NCBI RefSeq assembly: GCF_017741935.1
Contig: NZ_JAGHMH010000028.1
Span: forward strand, 62,001-126,000
Source of the DNA: Rhizobium sp. 16-449-1b
GTDB taxonomy: Bacteria; Pseudomonadota; Alphaproteobacteria; Rhizobiales; Rhizobiaceae
Direction of reading: 5' to 3'
Length of the DNA stretch: 64,000 nt
Positions within the stretch are counted from its first letter, which is position 1. Each line of letters starts with the position of its first letter. The notes under the pieces were generated by a model. It searched no databases. It saw nothing but the letters and a program-made list of their open reading frames with translations, and was not told where the DNA came from. The translations under genes and the position numbers were made by a program. Positions 56,201 to 64,000 of this stretch are shown here, piece by piece.

Positions 56201-56968
56201 GACGAGACGATCGCCCGCGTGACCTCCCGCATCGAGGTCGGCAACGTCTACGTCAACCGCAACGTCATCGGCGCCGTGGTCGGCGTTCAGCCGTTCGGCG
56301 GGCGCGGGCTTTCCGGCACCGGCCCCAAGGCCGGCGGACCGCTCTATCTTGGGCGCCTGGTCAAGACACCGCCGATCCCGCCGCAGCACAGTTCGGTCTA
56401 CAGCGATCCAGCACTTTCGGATTTCGCCAAGTGGCTGGACGAGCGCGAACTGCATGACGAGGCCGAAATGGCCCGCAACTTCGGCAGCCAATCGGCGCTC
56501 GGTCTGGAGAGCGAGCTCACCGGCCCCGTCGGCGAGCGCAACATCTACGCCCTCCACGCGCGCGGCACGATCTTCTGCGCCCCCGTCTCGGAAGTCGGCC
56601 TGCATCGCCAGATCTCCTCGGTCCTGGCAACCGGCAACAAGGCATTCGTCGAATGCAGCGACAGCCTTCGCAGCAGCCTGAAGGATCTTCCATTAAGCGT
56701 CTCGCAGCGTATCCACTTCGGCAACGGCAGGAACACGAGCGAAATCCTCTCGGGCGCCCTCATCGAAGGCGACAGCGCACGCATCGCCTCGATGCAGCAG
56801 GAAATCGCTGCCATGTCCGGCCCGCTGCTCCTGACGCAGGCGGCCTCGACGGCGGAACTGGAGCGCAATCCGGAGGCCTATTGCCTGAACTGGCTGCTGG
56901 AAGAGGTTTCCACCTCGATCAACACCGCAGCCGCCGGCGGCAATGCGAGCCTGATGTCGATCGGCTGA
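53258..56968 (+). CDS. putA: Bifunctional proline dehydrogenase / P5C dehydrogenase PutA
   Basis: Membrane-associated flavoenzyme of 1236 residues that converts proline to glutamate in two steps. The start at 53258 (MAITTDAAAVE) has AGGAG upstream. The proline dehydrogenase barrel spans about 180-480 (EGPGISIKLSALHPRY, LVKGAYWDAEIKRAQ, ATHNAQTLATIY). The aldehyde dehydrogenase domain spans about 560-1030, with the glutamate in AETGGQNAM and the catalytic Cys in FDSAGQRCSAL (about residue 846). A C-terminal extension follows. There is no N-terminal ribbon-helix-helix, so regulation is by the divergent PutR. Confidence 0.97.
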   Translation: MAITTDAAAVEVTVEQANGSANPFEGFAPPIREQSDLRRAITAAYRTPETICVPRLVEAAALPDHVRKAAADTARKLIEALRAKHKGTGVEGLVHEYSLSSQEGIALMCLAEALLRIPDTATRDALIRDKISEGDWKAHLGGGRSLFVNAATWGLVVTGKLTSTVADRSLSAALTRLIARCGEPVIRRGVDMAMRMMGEQFVTGETIDEALQRAKPLEQRGFRYSYDMLGEAATTGADAKRYYKDYETAIHAIGKASDRRGIYEGPGISIKLSALHPRYARAQSARVMDELLPKVKALALIAKSYDIGLNIDAEEADRLELSLDLLEALCLDPDLEGWNGMGFVVQAYGKRCPFVLDFIIDLARRAGRRIMVRLVKGAYWDAEIKRAQVDGLADFPVFTRKIYTDVSYIACARKLLAATDAVFPQFATHNAQTLATIYQMAGSDYYVGKYEFQCLHGMGEPLYDEVVGRQNLNRPCRIYAPVGTHETLLAYLVRRLLENGANSSFVNRIADPNVSIDELIADPAEIISKMPIVGQKHDKISLPGELYGSRVNSAGLDLSSETVLNHLSHLLGESATKGWRALPSQATDINGARDVLNPADHRDAVGQVREATPSEVAAAMQAAQAAAASWAGVSPADRAALLDSAADIMQTRMETLLGLIIREAGKSVQNAIAEVREAIDFLRYYAEQARRTLGPSHAPLGPVVCISPWNFPLAIFNGQVAAALVAGNPVLAKPAEETPLIAAEAVRILHEAGIPQDVVQLVPGEGSVGAALVAAPETAAVMFTGSTEVARLIQAELAKRLSADGKPIPLIAETGGQNAMIVDSSALAEQVVGDVIASAFDSAGQRCSALRILCLQDDVADRTLTMLKGALRELTIANTNRLSADIGPVITADAKEIIETHVRSMQALGRQVERIELPTETQHGTFVAPTIVELKNIAELKREVFGPVLHVIRWRRQDLDRLVDEINATGYGLTFGLHTRLDETIARVTSRIEVGNVYVNRNVIGAVVGVQPFGGRGLSGTGPKAGGPLYLGRLVKTPPIPPQHSSVYSDPALSDFAKWLDERELHDEAEMARNFGSQSALGLESELTGPVGERNIYALHARGTIFCAPVSEVGLHRQISSVLATGNKAFVECSDSLRSSLKDLPLSVSQRIHFGNGRNTSEILSGALIEGDSARIASMQQEIAAMSGPLLLTQAASTAELERNPEAYCLNWLLEEVSTSINTAAAGGNASLMSIG

Positions 56969-57032
56969 TACGCAGCGGCGTTCTGTGGAAACAGGGCGTC
57001 GGACAAGCAATAGCAGCACCCGCCCAAGCGTC

Positions 57033-57061
57033 GTCGCCACCTTCAGTAGAAAGGTGGCGAC
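57033..57061 (+). terminator. Stem-loop after putA
   Basis: Perfect 11-base stem GTCGCCACCTT / AAGGTGGCGAC with a 7-base loop, 65 bases after the putA stop. No proper T-run follows, so it may be a weak terminator or a 3' stabilising hairpin. Confidence 0.5.
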
Positions 57062-57106
57062 CTTGGAATGACTTCTTTGTGAAATGCGCCAAGCCGAGGC
57101 AATTCG

Positions 57107-57122
57107 TTAACACCGCATTAAC
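57107..57122 (+). promoter_or_regulatory. CtrA-type binding site
   Basis: TTAA-CACCGCA-TTAAC, i.e. TTAA-N7-TTAA(C), the exact consensus of the alphaproteobacterial cell-cycle regulator CtrA. It lies 65 bases before the FtsI-like gene. Confidence 0.6.
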
Positions 57123-57186
57123 GATCTCGGCGCTAGCTGATGTGCACTAACAATTCGTATGCGCGCTATCGAGCAAGCTGGATCCG

Positions 57187-58914
57187 ATGTCCATTCTCCA
57201 AACTCTAGCATCCAGAAGCGGGCGGCTCGTCAGCCTGGACTTCGGCTCTCGCGATGGCGGCAGGCGCCTGGTCAAGCCACGCCGCAAGGCGCCCACGCCG
57301 CGATCGCGCCTGGCGATATTGGGCACCGTGCTGGTGCTTGCCTACAGCATCATTGGCGGCAAGCTCATCTATTACGGCGTGCACGGCGACCCCTCCACGT
57401 CAGCCATCCTGCCCAAGCCTTCGTCGGTCGCATCGCGCCCCGATATCCTGGACCGCAACGGAGAACTGCTTGCGACCGATATCCGGACCGTGTCGATGTT
57501 CGCCGAGCCGATCAAGATCGTTGATGTCGATGATGCCGTCGAAAAGCTCGCCACCGTCTTTCCCGATCTCGACAAGCGCTCGACATTTCAGAAACTCTCC
57601 AACCGTCATTCGCACTTCGCCTGGCTGAAGCGTCAGCTGAGCCCGAAGCAGCAGAGCGAAGTGCTGAAGCTCGGCATTCCCGCCATCGGCTTCCGCCCCG
57701 AGGTGAAGCGCTTCTACCCAGGCGGCCGAACCGCCGCGCATATTCTCGGCTATGTCGACATCGACAATCACGGCGTCAGCGGCATGGAGAAGTATCTCGA
57801 CGATCAAGGCCTCTCTGCGCTCGCCTCAACGGGCCTGACCATCGCCGGCAGCCTGGAGCCGGTGAAGCTTTCCATCGATATCCGCGCCCAGAACGCCGTG
57901 CACGATGTGGTGGTGGATGCGATCGGCCGGTATCAGGCGCAATCGGCCGGAGCGGTCATCCTTGATATTTACACCGGCGAGGTGCTCGCCATGGCCTCGG
58001 CACCCGACTTCGATCCGAACGATCCGCAAGCTGATGGGGACAAGGGCTGGCTCAACCGGATGTCGAATGGCACCGACGAGATGGGCTCCGTCTTCAAGAC
58101 CTTCTCGATCGCGATGGCGATCGACACCGGCAAGATCAAGCTGTCCGATACGTTCGACGCCAGCACACCTCTCCATTATGGCGGCTTCACGATCCACGAC
58201 GACCGGGACGTTCCGCGGCGCGTGCTGTCGATCCCCGAAATCTTCCGCTACTCGTCAAACGTCGGCACCGCCAAGATGATGGATGTCGTCGGAATGGATA
58301 TCCAGAAAGAATACCTCACGCGCTTCGGCCTGCTCTCTAAGATGCAGACGGAGTTGCCGGAAGTGAAAGCGCCGAGCCAGCCGAGGGTCTGGAAGAAGAT
58401 CAACTCCATCACCGCCGCCTTTGGCCACGGCGTTGCCACGACGCCGATGCAGACGGCAGTCGCCGGCGCAGCTCTTCTCGACGGCGGCGAACTGATCGAG
58501 CCGACCTTCCTGCCGCGCACGCGTGAAGAGGCTGCCGAGACCGAACAACCAGTCGTCAAGAAGAGCACCAGTGATACCATCCGCTATCTCTTCAAGCTGA
58601 ATGGCGAGCAGGGCACAGGGCGAACCGCCGATGTGCCCGGCTTCCATGTCGGCGGCAAGACCGGAACGGCCAACAAGGTCATCCACGGCGTCTACTCACA
58701 CAAGTTGAGTTTCAACTCTTTCCTCGCCGGCTTCCCGATGCAGAACCCGCGATACGTGGTCTTGTCCTTCATCGATCAGCCCCTGACAGGCCTGCACAAC
58801 CTGAACCTCGCGGCCGAGACGGCGGCGCCGATGGTGGCCGATATCGTCAAGCGGGTCGGGCCGATACTGGGCGTTCAGCCGGATTTCGGACAGAACCTTT
58901 TGGTCGGCTACTGA
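57187..58914 (+). CDS. FtsI-type peptidoglycan transpeptidase (class B PBP)
   Basis: Inner-membrane transpeptidase of 575 residues. A cytoplasmic tail precedes the single TM helix (about 42-64); then come the PBP dimer domain (RPDILDRNGELLATDIRTVS, about 87-106) and the transpeptidase domain with SxxK as SVFK (Ser about 301), SSN near 356 and KTG in GGKTGTANK near 491. It resembles cell-division FtsI but is not in a dcw gene cluster: the neighbours are putA and a dienelactone hydrolase. It is probably a second FtsI-like enzyme, such as the PBP3b known in Agrobacterium. The CtrA-type box upstream suggests cell-cycle control. Confidence 0.92.
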   Translation: MSILQTLASRSGRLVSLDFGSRDGGRRLVKPRRKAPTPRSRLAILGTVLVLAYSIIGGKLIYYGVHGDPSTSAILPKPSSVASRPDILDRNGELLATDIRTVSMFAEPIKIVDVDDAVEKLATVFPDLDKRSTFQKLSNRHSHFAWLKRQLSPKQQSEVLKLGIPAIGFRPEVKRFYPGGRTAAHILGYVDIDNHGVSGMEKYLDDQGLSALASTGLTIAGSLEPVKLSIDIRAQNAVHDVVVDAIGRYQAQSAGAVILDIYTGEVLAMASAPDFDPNDPQADGDKGWLNRMSNGTDEMGSVFKTFSIAMAIDTGKIKLSDTFDASTPLHYGGFTIHDDRDVPRRVLSIPEIFRYSSNVGTAKMMDVVGMDIQKEYLTRFGLLSKMQTELPEVKAPSQPRVWKKINSITAAFGHGVATTPMQTAVAGAALLDGGELIEPTFLPRTREEAAETEQPVVKKSTSDTIRYLFKLNGEQGTGRTADVPGFHVGGKTGTANKVIHGVYSHKLSFNSFLAGFPMQNPRYVVLSFIDQPLTGLHNLNLAAETAAPMVADIVKRVGPILGVQPDFGQNLLVGY

Positions 58915-58972
58915 TCGGCCGCACCGGACTCCGACCGCCAGCATGCGCGGTCGAAGGCTCCGTTGGTAGCGC

Positions 58973-59860
58973 CTAGGCCAGATATTTCTTGAACCAGGCG
59001 ACCGTGCGGTCCCAAGCAAGCTTAGCGGCCGCTTCGTCGTAGCGCGGCGTCGAGTCGTTGTGAAAACCGTGGTTCACGCCGGGATAAATATAGGCCTCGT
59101 AGACCTTCTTGTCCGCCTTGAGCGCCGCCTCATAGGCCGGCCAGCCGTCGGTGATGCCCTTGTCAAGTTCGGCGTAGTGGAGAAGCAGCGGCGCCTTGAT
59201 GCGCGCGACGCTGTCGGCGCTCGGCTGGCGGCCGTAAAACGGTACGGCGGCGCCGAGTTCCGGATAGGCAACGGCCGCGGCATTGGCGACACCGCCGCCG
59301 TAGCAGAAACCGGTAATGCCGACCTTGCCTGTTGTCAGGTCGCTCTTCATCAGAAATTCGATCGCCGCGAAGAAGTCGTTCATCAGCTTTTGCGGATCGA
59401 CCGTCTGCTGCAACTCGCGGCCCTTCTCGTCATTCCCAGGATAGCCGCCGACAGACGTCAGGCCATCGGGCGCCAGCGCGATGAAGCCGGCCTTGGCAAC
59501 GCGCCGCGCGACGTCTTCGATATAGGGGTTGAGCCCCCGGTTTTCATGCACGACGACCACGCCCGGCACCTTGCCCTCGGCCTTCGCCGGCCGAACCAGA
59601 TAGCCGCGCACGTCGCCATTTCCCTTGGGCGAGGGATAGGTGATGTATTCGGCGATAATATCGGGATCGGTGAACTCCACCTGCGTCGCCAGAGCATAGT
59701 TCGGGCTCATCGAGGAGAGGATCGCAGCGGCGGTCAGGCCGCCGACGGCGAATTTGCTCGCTCGGTCGAGGAATTCACGCTTGGTGATCCTGCCATGCGC
59801 GTAATAATCGTAGAGTTCAAGCAGCTCCTGGGGGAAGTCCTTCGCGGTCAGCCGATTCAT
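58973..59860 (-). CDS. Dienelactone hydrolase-family protein, Tat-like signal
   Basis: Alpha/beta hydrolase of 295 residues from the ATG at 59860, which has AGGATC upstream. The N-terminus has TKREFLDRASKFAVGGLTAA, a Tat-like pattern (Lys-Arg-x-Phe-Leu plus hydrophobic stretch), suggesting periplasmic export. The DLH motifs are VVVHENRGLNPYIED with the characteristic glutamate, TGFCYGGGVANAAA with the cysteine nucleophile, and HGFHND with the catalytic histidine. Physiological substrate unknown. Convergent with the FtsI-type gene. Confidence 0.93.
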   Translation of the reverse strand: MNRLTAKDFPQELLELYDYYAHGRITKREFLDRASKFAVGGLTAAAILSSMSPNYALATQVEFTDPDIIAEYITYPSPKGNGDVRGYLVRPAKAEGKVPGVVVVHENRGLNPYIEDVARRVAKAGFIALAPDGLTSVGGYPGNDEKGRELQQTVDPQKLMNDFFAAIEFLMKSDLTTGKVGITGFCYGGGVANAAAVAYPELGAAVPFYGRQPSADSVARIKAPLLLHYAELDKGITDGWPAYEAALKADKKVYEAYIYPGVNHGFHNDSTPRYDEAAAKLAWDRTVAWFKKYLA

Positions 59861-59949
59861 GATTGATCCTCCATCCATCCATCCGTCTCGGCGGCAATAC
59901 TACACGACCGTTTCCCCTCGTCAGTTCAACATTGCGCTACCACAGGACG

Positions 59950-61149
59950 TCAACGACGCCTTAGCCGGTCGAAATACAAGAGCATCGCCAGCCCGATCAC
60001 ACCAGCAAGCGCGCCGATGAAGGCCGTGCCGGAATAGCTGCTGACCGCTGTGCCGATGGCGAAGAGCAATGCGCTGAGGCCGGCGCTGATGAAGATGTTG
60101 ACGGAGATGAGCGCGCTGCCCAATCCCGGACGCTCGGCGATCAGGTCCTGCAGATAGGTGATCGGGATGCTGATCAGCGCCGCCGCCCCGATGCCGCTGA
60201 TCAAGGTGAGCGCGTAGACATGCCAGGGCGCTGACGCGAAACCGAGCAGCGTGAGATAGACGACATAGATGCTCGCGCCGATCGCGAGCGCCGTCACATG
60301 GCTCATGATCCTTTGCGCCCGCCCCCAGACGATGATGAAGACGACTTCCAGGAAGGCGACGATTCCGATCAGGATGCCGAGATCAGCGACCGTCCCATGC
60401 GCGGCGCCGGTGACGATCAGCGGCAGGATGGCGCCGTTGACATGCAGCGTGGAACTGATGAGCGCGATGGCGATGACCCGGACGAGCACCGGCGGCGAAA
60501 CGACCTCGCCGAGCGCCGCCAGATAAGAGAGATGGCGGCTTGCGGCCTTGTCGGTCCCCGTCTGGCGCGGCAGGAAGATGGCGATGAGGCTAAAGCAGGC
60601 GGCGCAGGCTATGCCGGCGAAGAGATAGGCCGGCAACATGCTGGGCGACCGCGCCAGCAACACGCCGGTCAGGCCGGGCACCAGAACCCAGGAGAGCGAC
60701 ATCATAGCGCGCACACCGGAATTGACCCTGGCGACGTCATCGCGCGGCATGCCGGTCGTCCTTCGGCGGACATTGCCGAAGAGCAGTGAATTCAGCGAGC
60801 CATAGACCGGCAGGAGCAGCAGCGCGCTGACCACGAAGGTCGCCTGATGCGGCAGAATGTAGATCGCACCATAGCCGAGCACGCCGAAAAGCGCGGCCGC
60901 CAGCATCATGGCGCGATATTCGCCAAGCCGGTCCGCCAGATTGCCGAGCAGGATGCTGACGGTAACATTGACGGCCGCGGCGGAAAAAATCAGCGCGGAG
61001 TAGAGCCCGTTGCTCAAGCCCAGTTCGCGGATGCCGACGACGGATTGATAGGGAGAGGTGGCGGCACTTGCGACGCCGAACATAAAGAGGGCGAGCATGC
61101 TCACCCGGATGGTCGGGTCGCGGAAGACGGCGGGAAGGAAGCGGGTCAT
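59950..61149 (-). CDS. MFS sugar efflux transporter (SET type)
   Basis: Membrane transporter of 399 residues with 12 hydrophobic helices, of the sugar-efflux (SetA-like) branch of the major facilitator superfamily. Helix-2/3 loop motif GNLADRLGEYRAMM and the SPYQSVVGIRELGLS opening fit. Its substrate is unknown; members export sugars such as lactose or IPTG. It follows the M81 peptidase gene by 101 bases, which include a strong stem-loop, and is possibly the last gene of that unit. Confidence 0.88.
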   Translation of the reverse strand: MTRFLPAVFRDPTIRVSMLALFMFGVASAATSPYQSVVGIRELGLSNGLYSALIFSAAAVNVTVSILLGNLADRLGEYRAMMLAAALFGVLGYGAIYILPHQATFVVSALLLLPVYGSLNSLLFGNVRRRTTGMPRDDVARVNSGVRAMMSLSWVLVPGLTGVLLARSPSMLPAYLFAGIACAACFSLIAIFLPRQTGTDKAASRHLSYLAALGEVVSPPVLVRVIAIALISSTLHVNGAILPLIVTGAAHGTVADLGILIGIVAFLEVVFIIVWGRAQRIMSHVTALAIGASIYVVYLTLLGFASAPWHVYALTLISGIGAAALISIPITYLQDLIAERPGLGSALISVNIFISAGLSALLFAIGTAVSSYSGTAFIGALAGVIGLAMLLYFDRLRRR

Positions 61150-61197
61150 GTTCGAATTCGTGGCGGTGGCGGCGGACGCCCGTCTTGGGCGAGCGCG

Positions 61198-61234
61198 GCC
61201 TGGCGGCTTCGGTATGAAACCGAAACCGCCAGGC
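61198..61234. other. Strong stem-loop between M81 peptidase and MFS genes
   Basis: Sixteen-base stem with one mismatch (GCCTGGCGG/CCGCCAGGC plus TTCGGT/ACCGAA), loop ATGAA. No T-run follows on either strand. It lies between two same-strand genes and may reduce readthrough or protect the message. Confidence 0.6.
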
Positions 61235-61250
61235 TGTCCGTTATGTCCTA

Positions 61251-62687
61251 TCAGTCAGTCCAGCGCGCCGAGAAGCGCGCTTGCGGGATGTAGCTGAAAT
61301 CGCGATCGAAGGGGAATGCAGGCCGCGCGCGGCGGTTGCTGGTGAGCCCCTCGATATCCTGATTGACCACACCCTGCGTCAGTGCCATCAGGTTCGGATT
61401 GGCGATCGGCGCCAGTTCCGGCGAGAGGTAGCCGGATTTGACGACCAGGAGGCGGACGGCCTTCGGATCAAGCCCGAGCAGGGTGAAATCGGCGATGTTG
61501 TGATAGGGCCGGCGCCGCGCGGCGAGCACGACGGTGATCCCGCCGATGCGCACGACGGCCTGGCGCTCGGCGGCCACGCCGGTATCGGAGAGCAGCACGA
61601 CGTCCGCCTGCACCTTGGCCGGCGTGCTCGATCCATCGAGGCTGCCACCGATCGTCAGCGCCAACGTGGCACCCTTGCCGGCGGCAAAGCAGGCCTCGAC
61701 GGCGGGACGATCGGTAATCCCCGCAATCAGCGCGCCGTCGAAGCCACGCGCGATCAGCGCGTTCAGCACATCGGCGCGATCGCCGACGCCGCCGCCCGTG
61801 GGGTTATCGGCGGAATCGGCGAGGATGACCGGCGAGGTATCGGCCTTCTCGGCGAGATCGAGCATCTCCGCCAACGGCCCGGTGACGGGACCGAAACGGA
61901 AGTCCTCGCGTGCGTTCCAATAAGAGAGCGCGATCTCTTCCGCAGCCTTGGCCGCAGCGCCCTTGCTGGTCGCGGTGATGACTGCACAGGCGGTCGCGCG
62001 CGGCTCGTCGGCCCAGACATAGCCGACCATCAGATTGGCATCGAGGACGCCAGCGCGCTGATCGAAGACCGGCAACGCCTCATAGAGCGCCTTCGCCGGC
62101 TGATCTTCCGTCGATGTGCGCTCGCCGGGCCAGAGAACGGGCACCGGCGCCCAGGCGACGCCGGGGCGTGTGCCGCTCTTCAAGGCGTCGACCAGCATCG
62201 ACCACGCCCTCACCATGGTTTCGCGCACATCGATATGCGGCGCGGTCCTGTAGCCTGCGAAGATATCGAGCTGATCGATGATCTTCTGGCTGACGTTGCC
62301 ATGCAGGTCGTAGCTCGCCGCAACGACGACATCGGGCCCGACAACCGCGCGGGCAGCCGAAATCCAATCGCCCTCGGCGTCGTCCATGCCCTCGACATTC
62401 ATCGCGCCATGCATGGCGAGATAGAGCCCATCGAGCGGCAAGGCCGCCTTCAGAAGGGCGAGGAACTCGGTCTTGAAGGCCTCGTAAGCAATGCGGGAGA
62501 CCGGGCCTCCAGGCACGGCGCGCGCATGAAGCAGCGGCAGGTGCTCGACGCCATCAGCCTTCAGAAAGTTGAAATACTCGGCCCCCAGAAGGTCCGCGCC
62601 CTTGAGGACGCGAAAGTCCTCGACGGCCATCAGCACCGGCGAATAGGTGCTGCACTCCGTGTGAATTCCGCCAACAGCGATCCGCAT
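61251..62687 (-). CDS. M81-family metallopeptidase (MlrC-like)
   Basis: Protein of 478 residues of the microcystinase C family. The N-terminal DUF1485 domain has the metal motifs GGIHTECSTYSP, YLAMHGAMN and SYDLHGNVS, then YRTAPHIDV (about 155-163). The C-terminal MlrC domain follows from about 290. MlrC degrades linear peptides in microcystin-degrading bacteria, but most members occur in non-degraders and have unknown substrates. AAGGAGCTG precedes the start. It lies 10 bases after the GH20 gene. Confidence 0.93.
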   Translation of the reverse strand: MRIAVGGIHTECSTYSPVLMAVEDFRVLKGADLLGAEYFNFLKADGVEHLPLLHARAVPGGPVSRIAYEAFKTEFLALLKAALPLDGLYLAMHGAMNVEGMDDAEGDWISAARAVVGPDVVVAASYDLHGNVSQKIIDQLDIFAGYRTAPHIDVRETMVRAWSMLVDALKSGTRPGVAWAPVPVLWPGERTSTEDQPAKALYEALPVFDQRAGVLDANLMVGYVWADEPRATACAVITATSKGAAAKAAEEIALSYWNAREDFRFGPVTGPLAEMLDLAEKADTSPVILADSADNPTGGGVGDRADVLNALIARGFDGALIAGITDRPAVEACFAAGKGATLALTIGGSLDGSSTPAKVQADVVLLSDTGVAAERQAVVRIGGITVVLAARRRPYHNIADFTLLGLDPKAVRLLVVKSGYLSPELAPIANPNLMALTQGVVNQDIEGLTSNRRARPAFPFDRDFSYIPQARFSARWTD

Positions 62688-62697
62688 CGTCAGCTCC

Positions 62698-64000
62698 TTA
62701 AAGTTTCGGGCTCAGCGGCACGATGGCCGAGAAGCGATCCCAGTTCTTCTTCGCCTTCGGTGTCCACGCAGCCTCGGCGATAGCCGGCAGGCGCGGGAAG
62801 ACGAGACGGTTGAAATAGCCGCGCGACAGGAAGTGCTCGGACCAGATGCAGGCCTGAACGCCCTTCATCCTGTCCTTCAGCTCTTCGGGGAAATCGCCTT
62901 CGGCTTCATAGCCATAGGTGTGGGCCGGCGGCACCGTGCCAGCCCAGCTGGCGCCGGGCTCCTGGAAGGCCTCGGCCTGGACCATGTCGAGATAATAGGC
63001 CTGACCGGGGGTCATGACTACCTCATAGCCTTCTCTTGCGAGCTCGATGCCGACCTGCGGGTTTTCCCATGCCATCAGCAGCGTATCCTTGGCTGCGACC
63101 CCGCCGCCATGGGCGACCTCGTTCCAGCCCGCAAGCTTGCGCCCGCGCGCCGTCAGCATGTCCTTGACGCGTTTCAGGAAGTAGGACTGCAGCGCGAAGG
63201 TGCCCTCTATGCCTTCCTGCTCCATCAGCTTCTTGGCGAGCGGCGACGCCAGCCAGGAACCGTTCGCCACCTCGTCGCCACCAATATGCAGATACTTCGA
63301 CGGGAAGAGCTCGACCATTTCGTCGAGCACCTTCTCAAGGAAAGTGTAGGTCAGCGGGATTGCCGGGTTCAGCGCATTGTTCGGATAGCCCTGGACCGAG
63401 TGATAGCTGTCGGGTGCCTCCTGGCCGTCGGTCAGCTCCGGCAGCGCCACGAGCGTCGCCGTGCTGTGGCCGGGGATATCGATTTCGGGAACGACCTCGA
63501 CGCTCAACGCCAGCGCATGCGCGACGATCTCGCGGACATCGTCCTGCGAATAGAAACCGCCGACCGGCTCCGCGCCATTGCCGAGCTGCGGCAGCAGCGG
63601 TGCGTCCGGTCCGCGCAGCACGCCAGTGGTCGTGAGCTCTGGATAGGCCTTGATCTCCAGGCGCCAGGCTTCGTCGTCGGTCAGGTGCCAATGGAAGATA
63701 TTGAGCTTCAGCCAGGCCAGAACGTCGACAAGCCGCTTGATATCGGCCGCCGGGTAGAACTGGCGCGAGACGTCGAGATGGCAGCCGCGCCAACCGTAGC
63801 GCGGCTTGTCGACGATGGTGCCCGAGATCGGGAAACGGAACGTGCCGGGGCGGCTGCGCGCGCCCTCGAGCATCTGCGCCAGCGACGTCAGGCCATACTG
63901 GCGACCGGCGGCGTCCGCGTAGGCAAGCGTGATTTCATCGGCCGAGAAGGTGAGCTTGTAGCCCTCGGCCGAAATCGCGGCATCGGTGATGAAACGCAGT
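62698..64000 (-). CDS. Beta-N-acetylhexosaminidase (GH20), start cut by window
   Basis: Family GH20 glycosidase; 434 codons are visible and the N-terminus lies beyond the right edge, since the frame stays open to base 64000 with LRFITDAAISAEGYKL. The ATG at 63873 is internal. The domain shows YGWRGCHLDVSRQFY, WHLTDDEAWRLE, EIDIPGHSTA and YLHIGGDEV, the last holding the Asp-Glu pair of substrate-assisted catalysis. It should remove N-acetylglucosamine from chitin- or peptidoglycan-like oligomers. It heads the hexosaminidase - M81 - MFS series in this view. Confidence 0.94.
   Translation of the reverse strand, partial: LRFITDAAISAEGYKLTFSADEITLAYADAAGRQYGLTSLAQMLEGARSRPGTFRFPISGTIVDKPRYGWRGCHLDVSRQFYPAADIKRLVDVLAWLKLNIFHWHLTDDEAWRLEIKAYPELTTTGVLRGPDAPLLPQLGNGAEPVGGFYSQDDVREIVAHALALSVEVVPEIDIPGHSTATLVALPELTDGQEAPDSYHSVQGYPNNALNPAIPLTYTFLEKVLDEMVELFPSKYLHIGGDEVANGSWLASPLAKKLMEQEGIEGTFALQSYFLKRVKDMLTARGRKLAGWNEVAHGGGVAAKDTLLMAWENPQVGIELAREGYEVVMTPGQAYYLDMVQAEAFQEPGASWAGTVPPAHTYGYEAEGDFPEELKDRMKGVQACIWSEHFLSRGYFNRLVFPRLPAIAEAAWTPKAKKNWDRFSAIVPLSPKL

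Overview
The window is about 64 kb of GC-rich DNA from an alphaproteobacterium, most likely a Rhizobium or close Rhizobiaceae relative. The strongest evidence is the L-rhamnose catabolic locus at about 21.8-32.9 kb. Its gene order (rhaR-S-T-P-Q-U-K diverging from rhaD-I) is the one described for Rhizobium leguminosarum. Other rhizobial traits are ExoF-like export and Wzz proteins, a PutA governed by an Lrp-type regulator, EcfG-type stress promoters (GGAAC-N16-CGTT) and a CtrA-type box. I see no rRNA, tRNA, CRISPR array, insertion sequence or prophage. All protein calls come from reading motifs and context; no database search was possible.

Layout. 0-3 kb: copper export operon (P1B ATPase then MerR-type regulator), driven by a CueR-type promoter. 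3-10.6 kb: PBP1C overlapping a giant alpha-2-macroglobulin, a periplasmic defence and cell-wall repair pair. 10.8-11.3 kb: single-domain response regulator behind an EcfG-type promoter. 11.3-14.4 kb: HupE/UreJ protein and a periplasmic copper set (small CxxC protein, PCu(A)C chaperone, CopC, CopD). 14.5-20.4 kb: exopolysaccharide export genes (flippase and ExoF-like protein, diverging from a Wzz-type protein and a separate tyrosine kinase). 20.4-32.9 kb: a secreted hypothetical protein, an FAH-family enzyme and the rhamnose locus, with an antisense Pmp3 membrane peptide gene between rhaD and rhaI. 32.9-38.6 kb: SMP-30 protein, chemoreceptor, small proteins, TetR regulator and DUF1810 protein. 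38.8-41.9 kb: amidase / TIM-barrel isomerase / HpcH aldolase operon. 41.9-49.4 kb: methyltransferase-like protein, ThuA and Gfo/Idh/MocA enzymes with a ROK repressor, diverging from a CUT1 sugar transporter that has no ATPase gene. 49.4-52.6 kb: thiM-thiE-thiD-SDR operon under a TPP riboswitch. 52.7-57 kb: putR and putA, divergent. 57.2-64 kb: FtsI-type PBP behind a CtrA box, dienelactone hydrolase, SET-type efflux pump, M81 peptidase and the start-truncated GH20 hexosaminidase.

How it fits together. Most of the region is catabolic: rhamnose, an unidentified CUT1 sugar, proline, an amide, and probably N-acetylhexosamine oligomers. Envelope maintenance, copper handling and stress control are interspersed. 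The regulatory DNA is the most informative part. It includes paired mirror-image elements over the two rha promoters, a perfect CueR dyad with a 19-base spacer, two exact EcfG-type promoters (one in front of an unstudied 62-residue protein), a CtrA box before a second-site FtsI, a TPP aptamer with a hairpin that covers the ribosome site, and palindromes at putR and tetR. I did not find a clearly new multi-gene system. The best leads are the small EcfG-linked genes, the cell-cycle-linked FtsI paralogue and the uncharacterised amidase operon.
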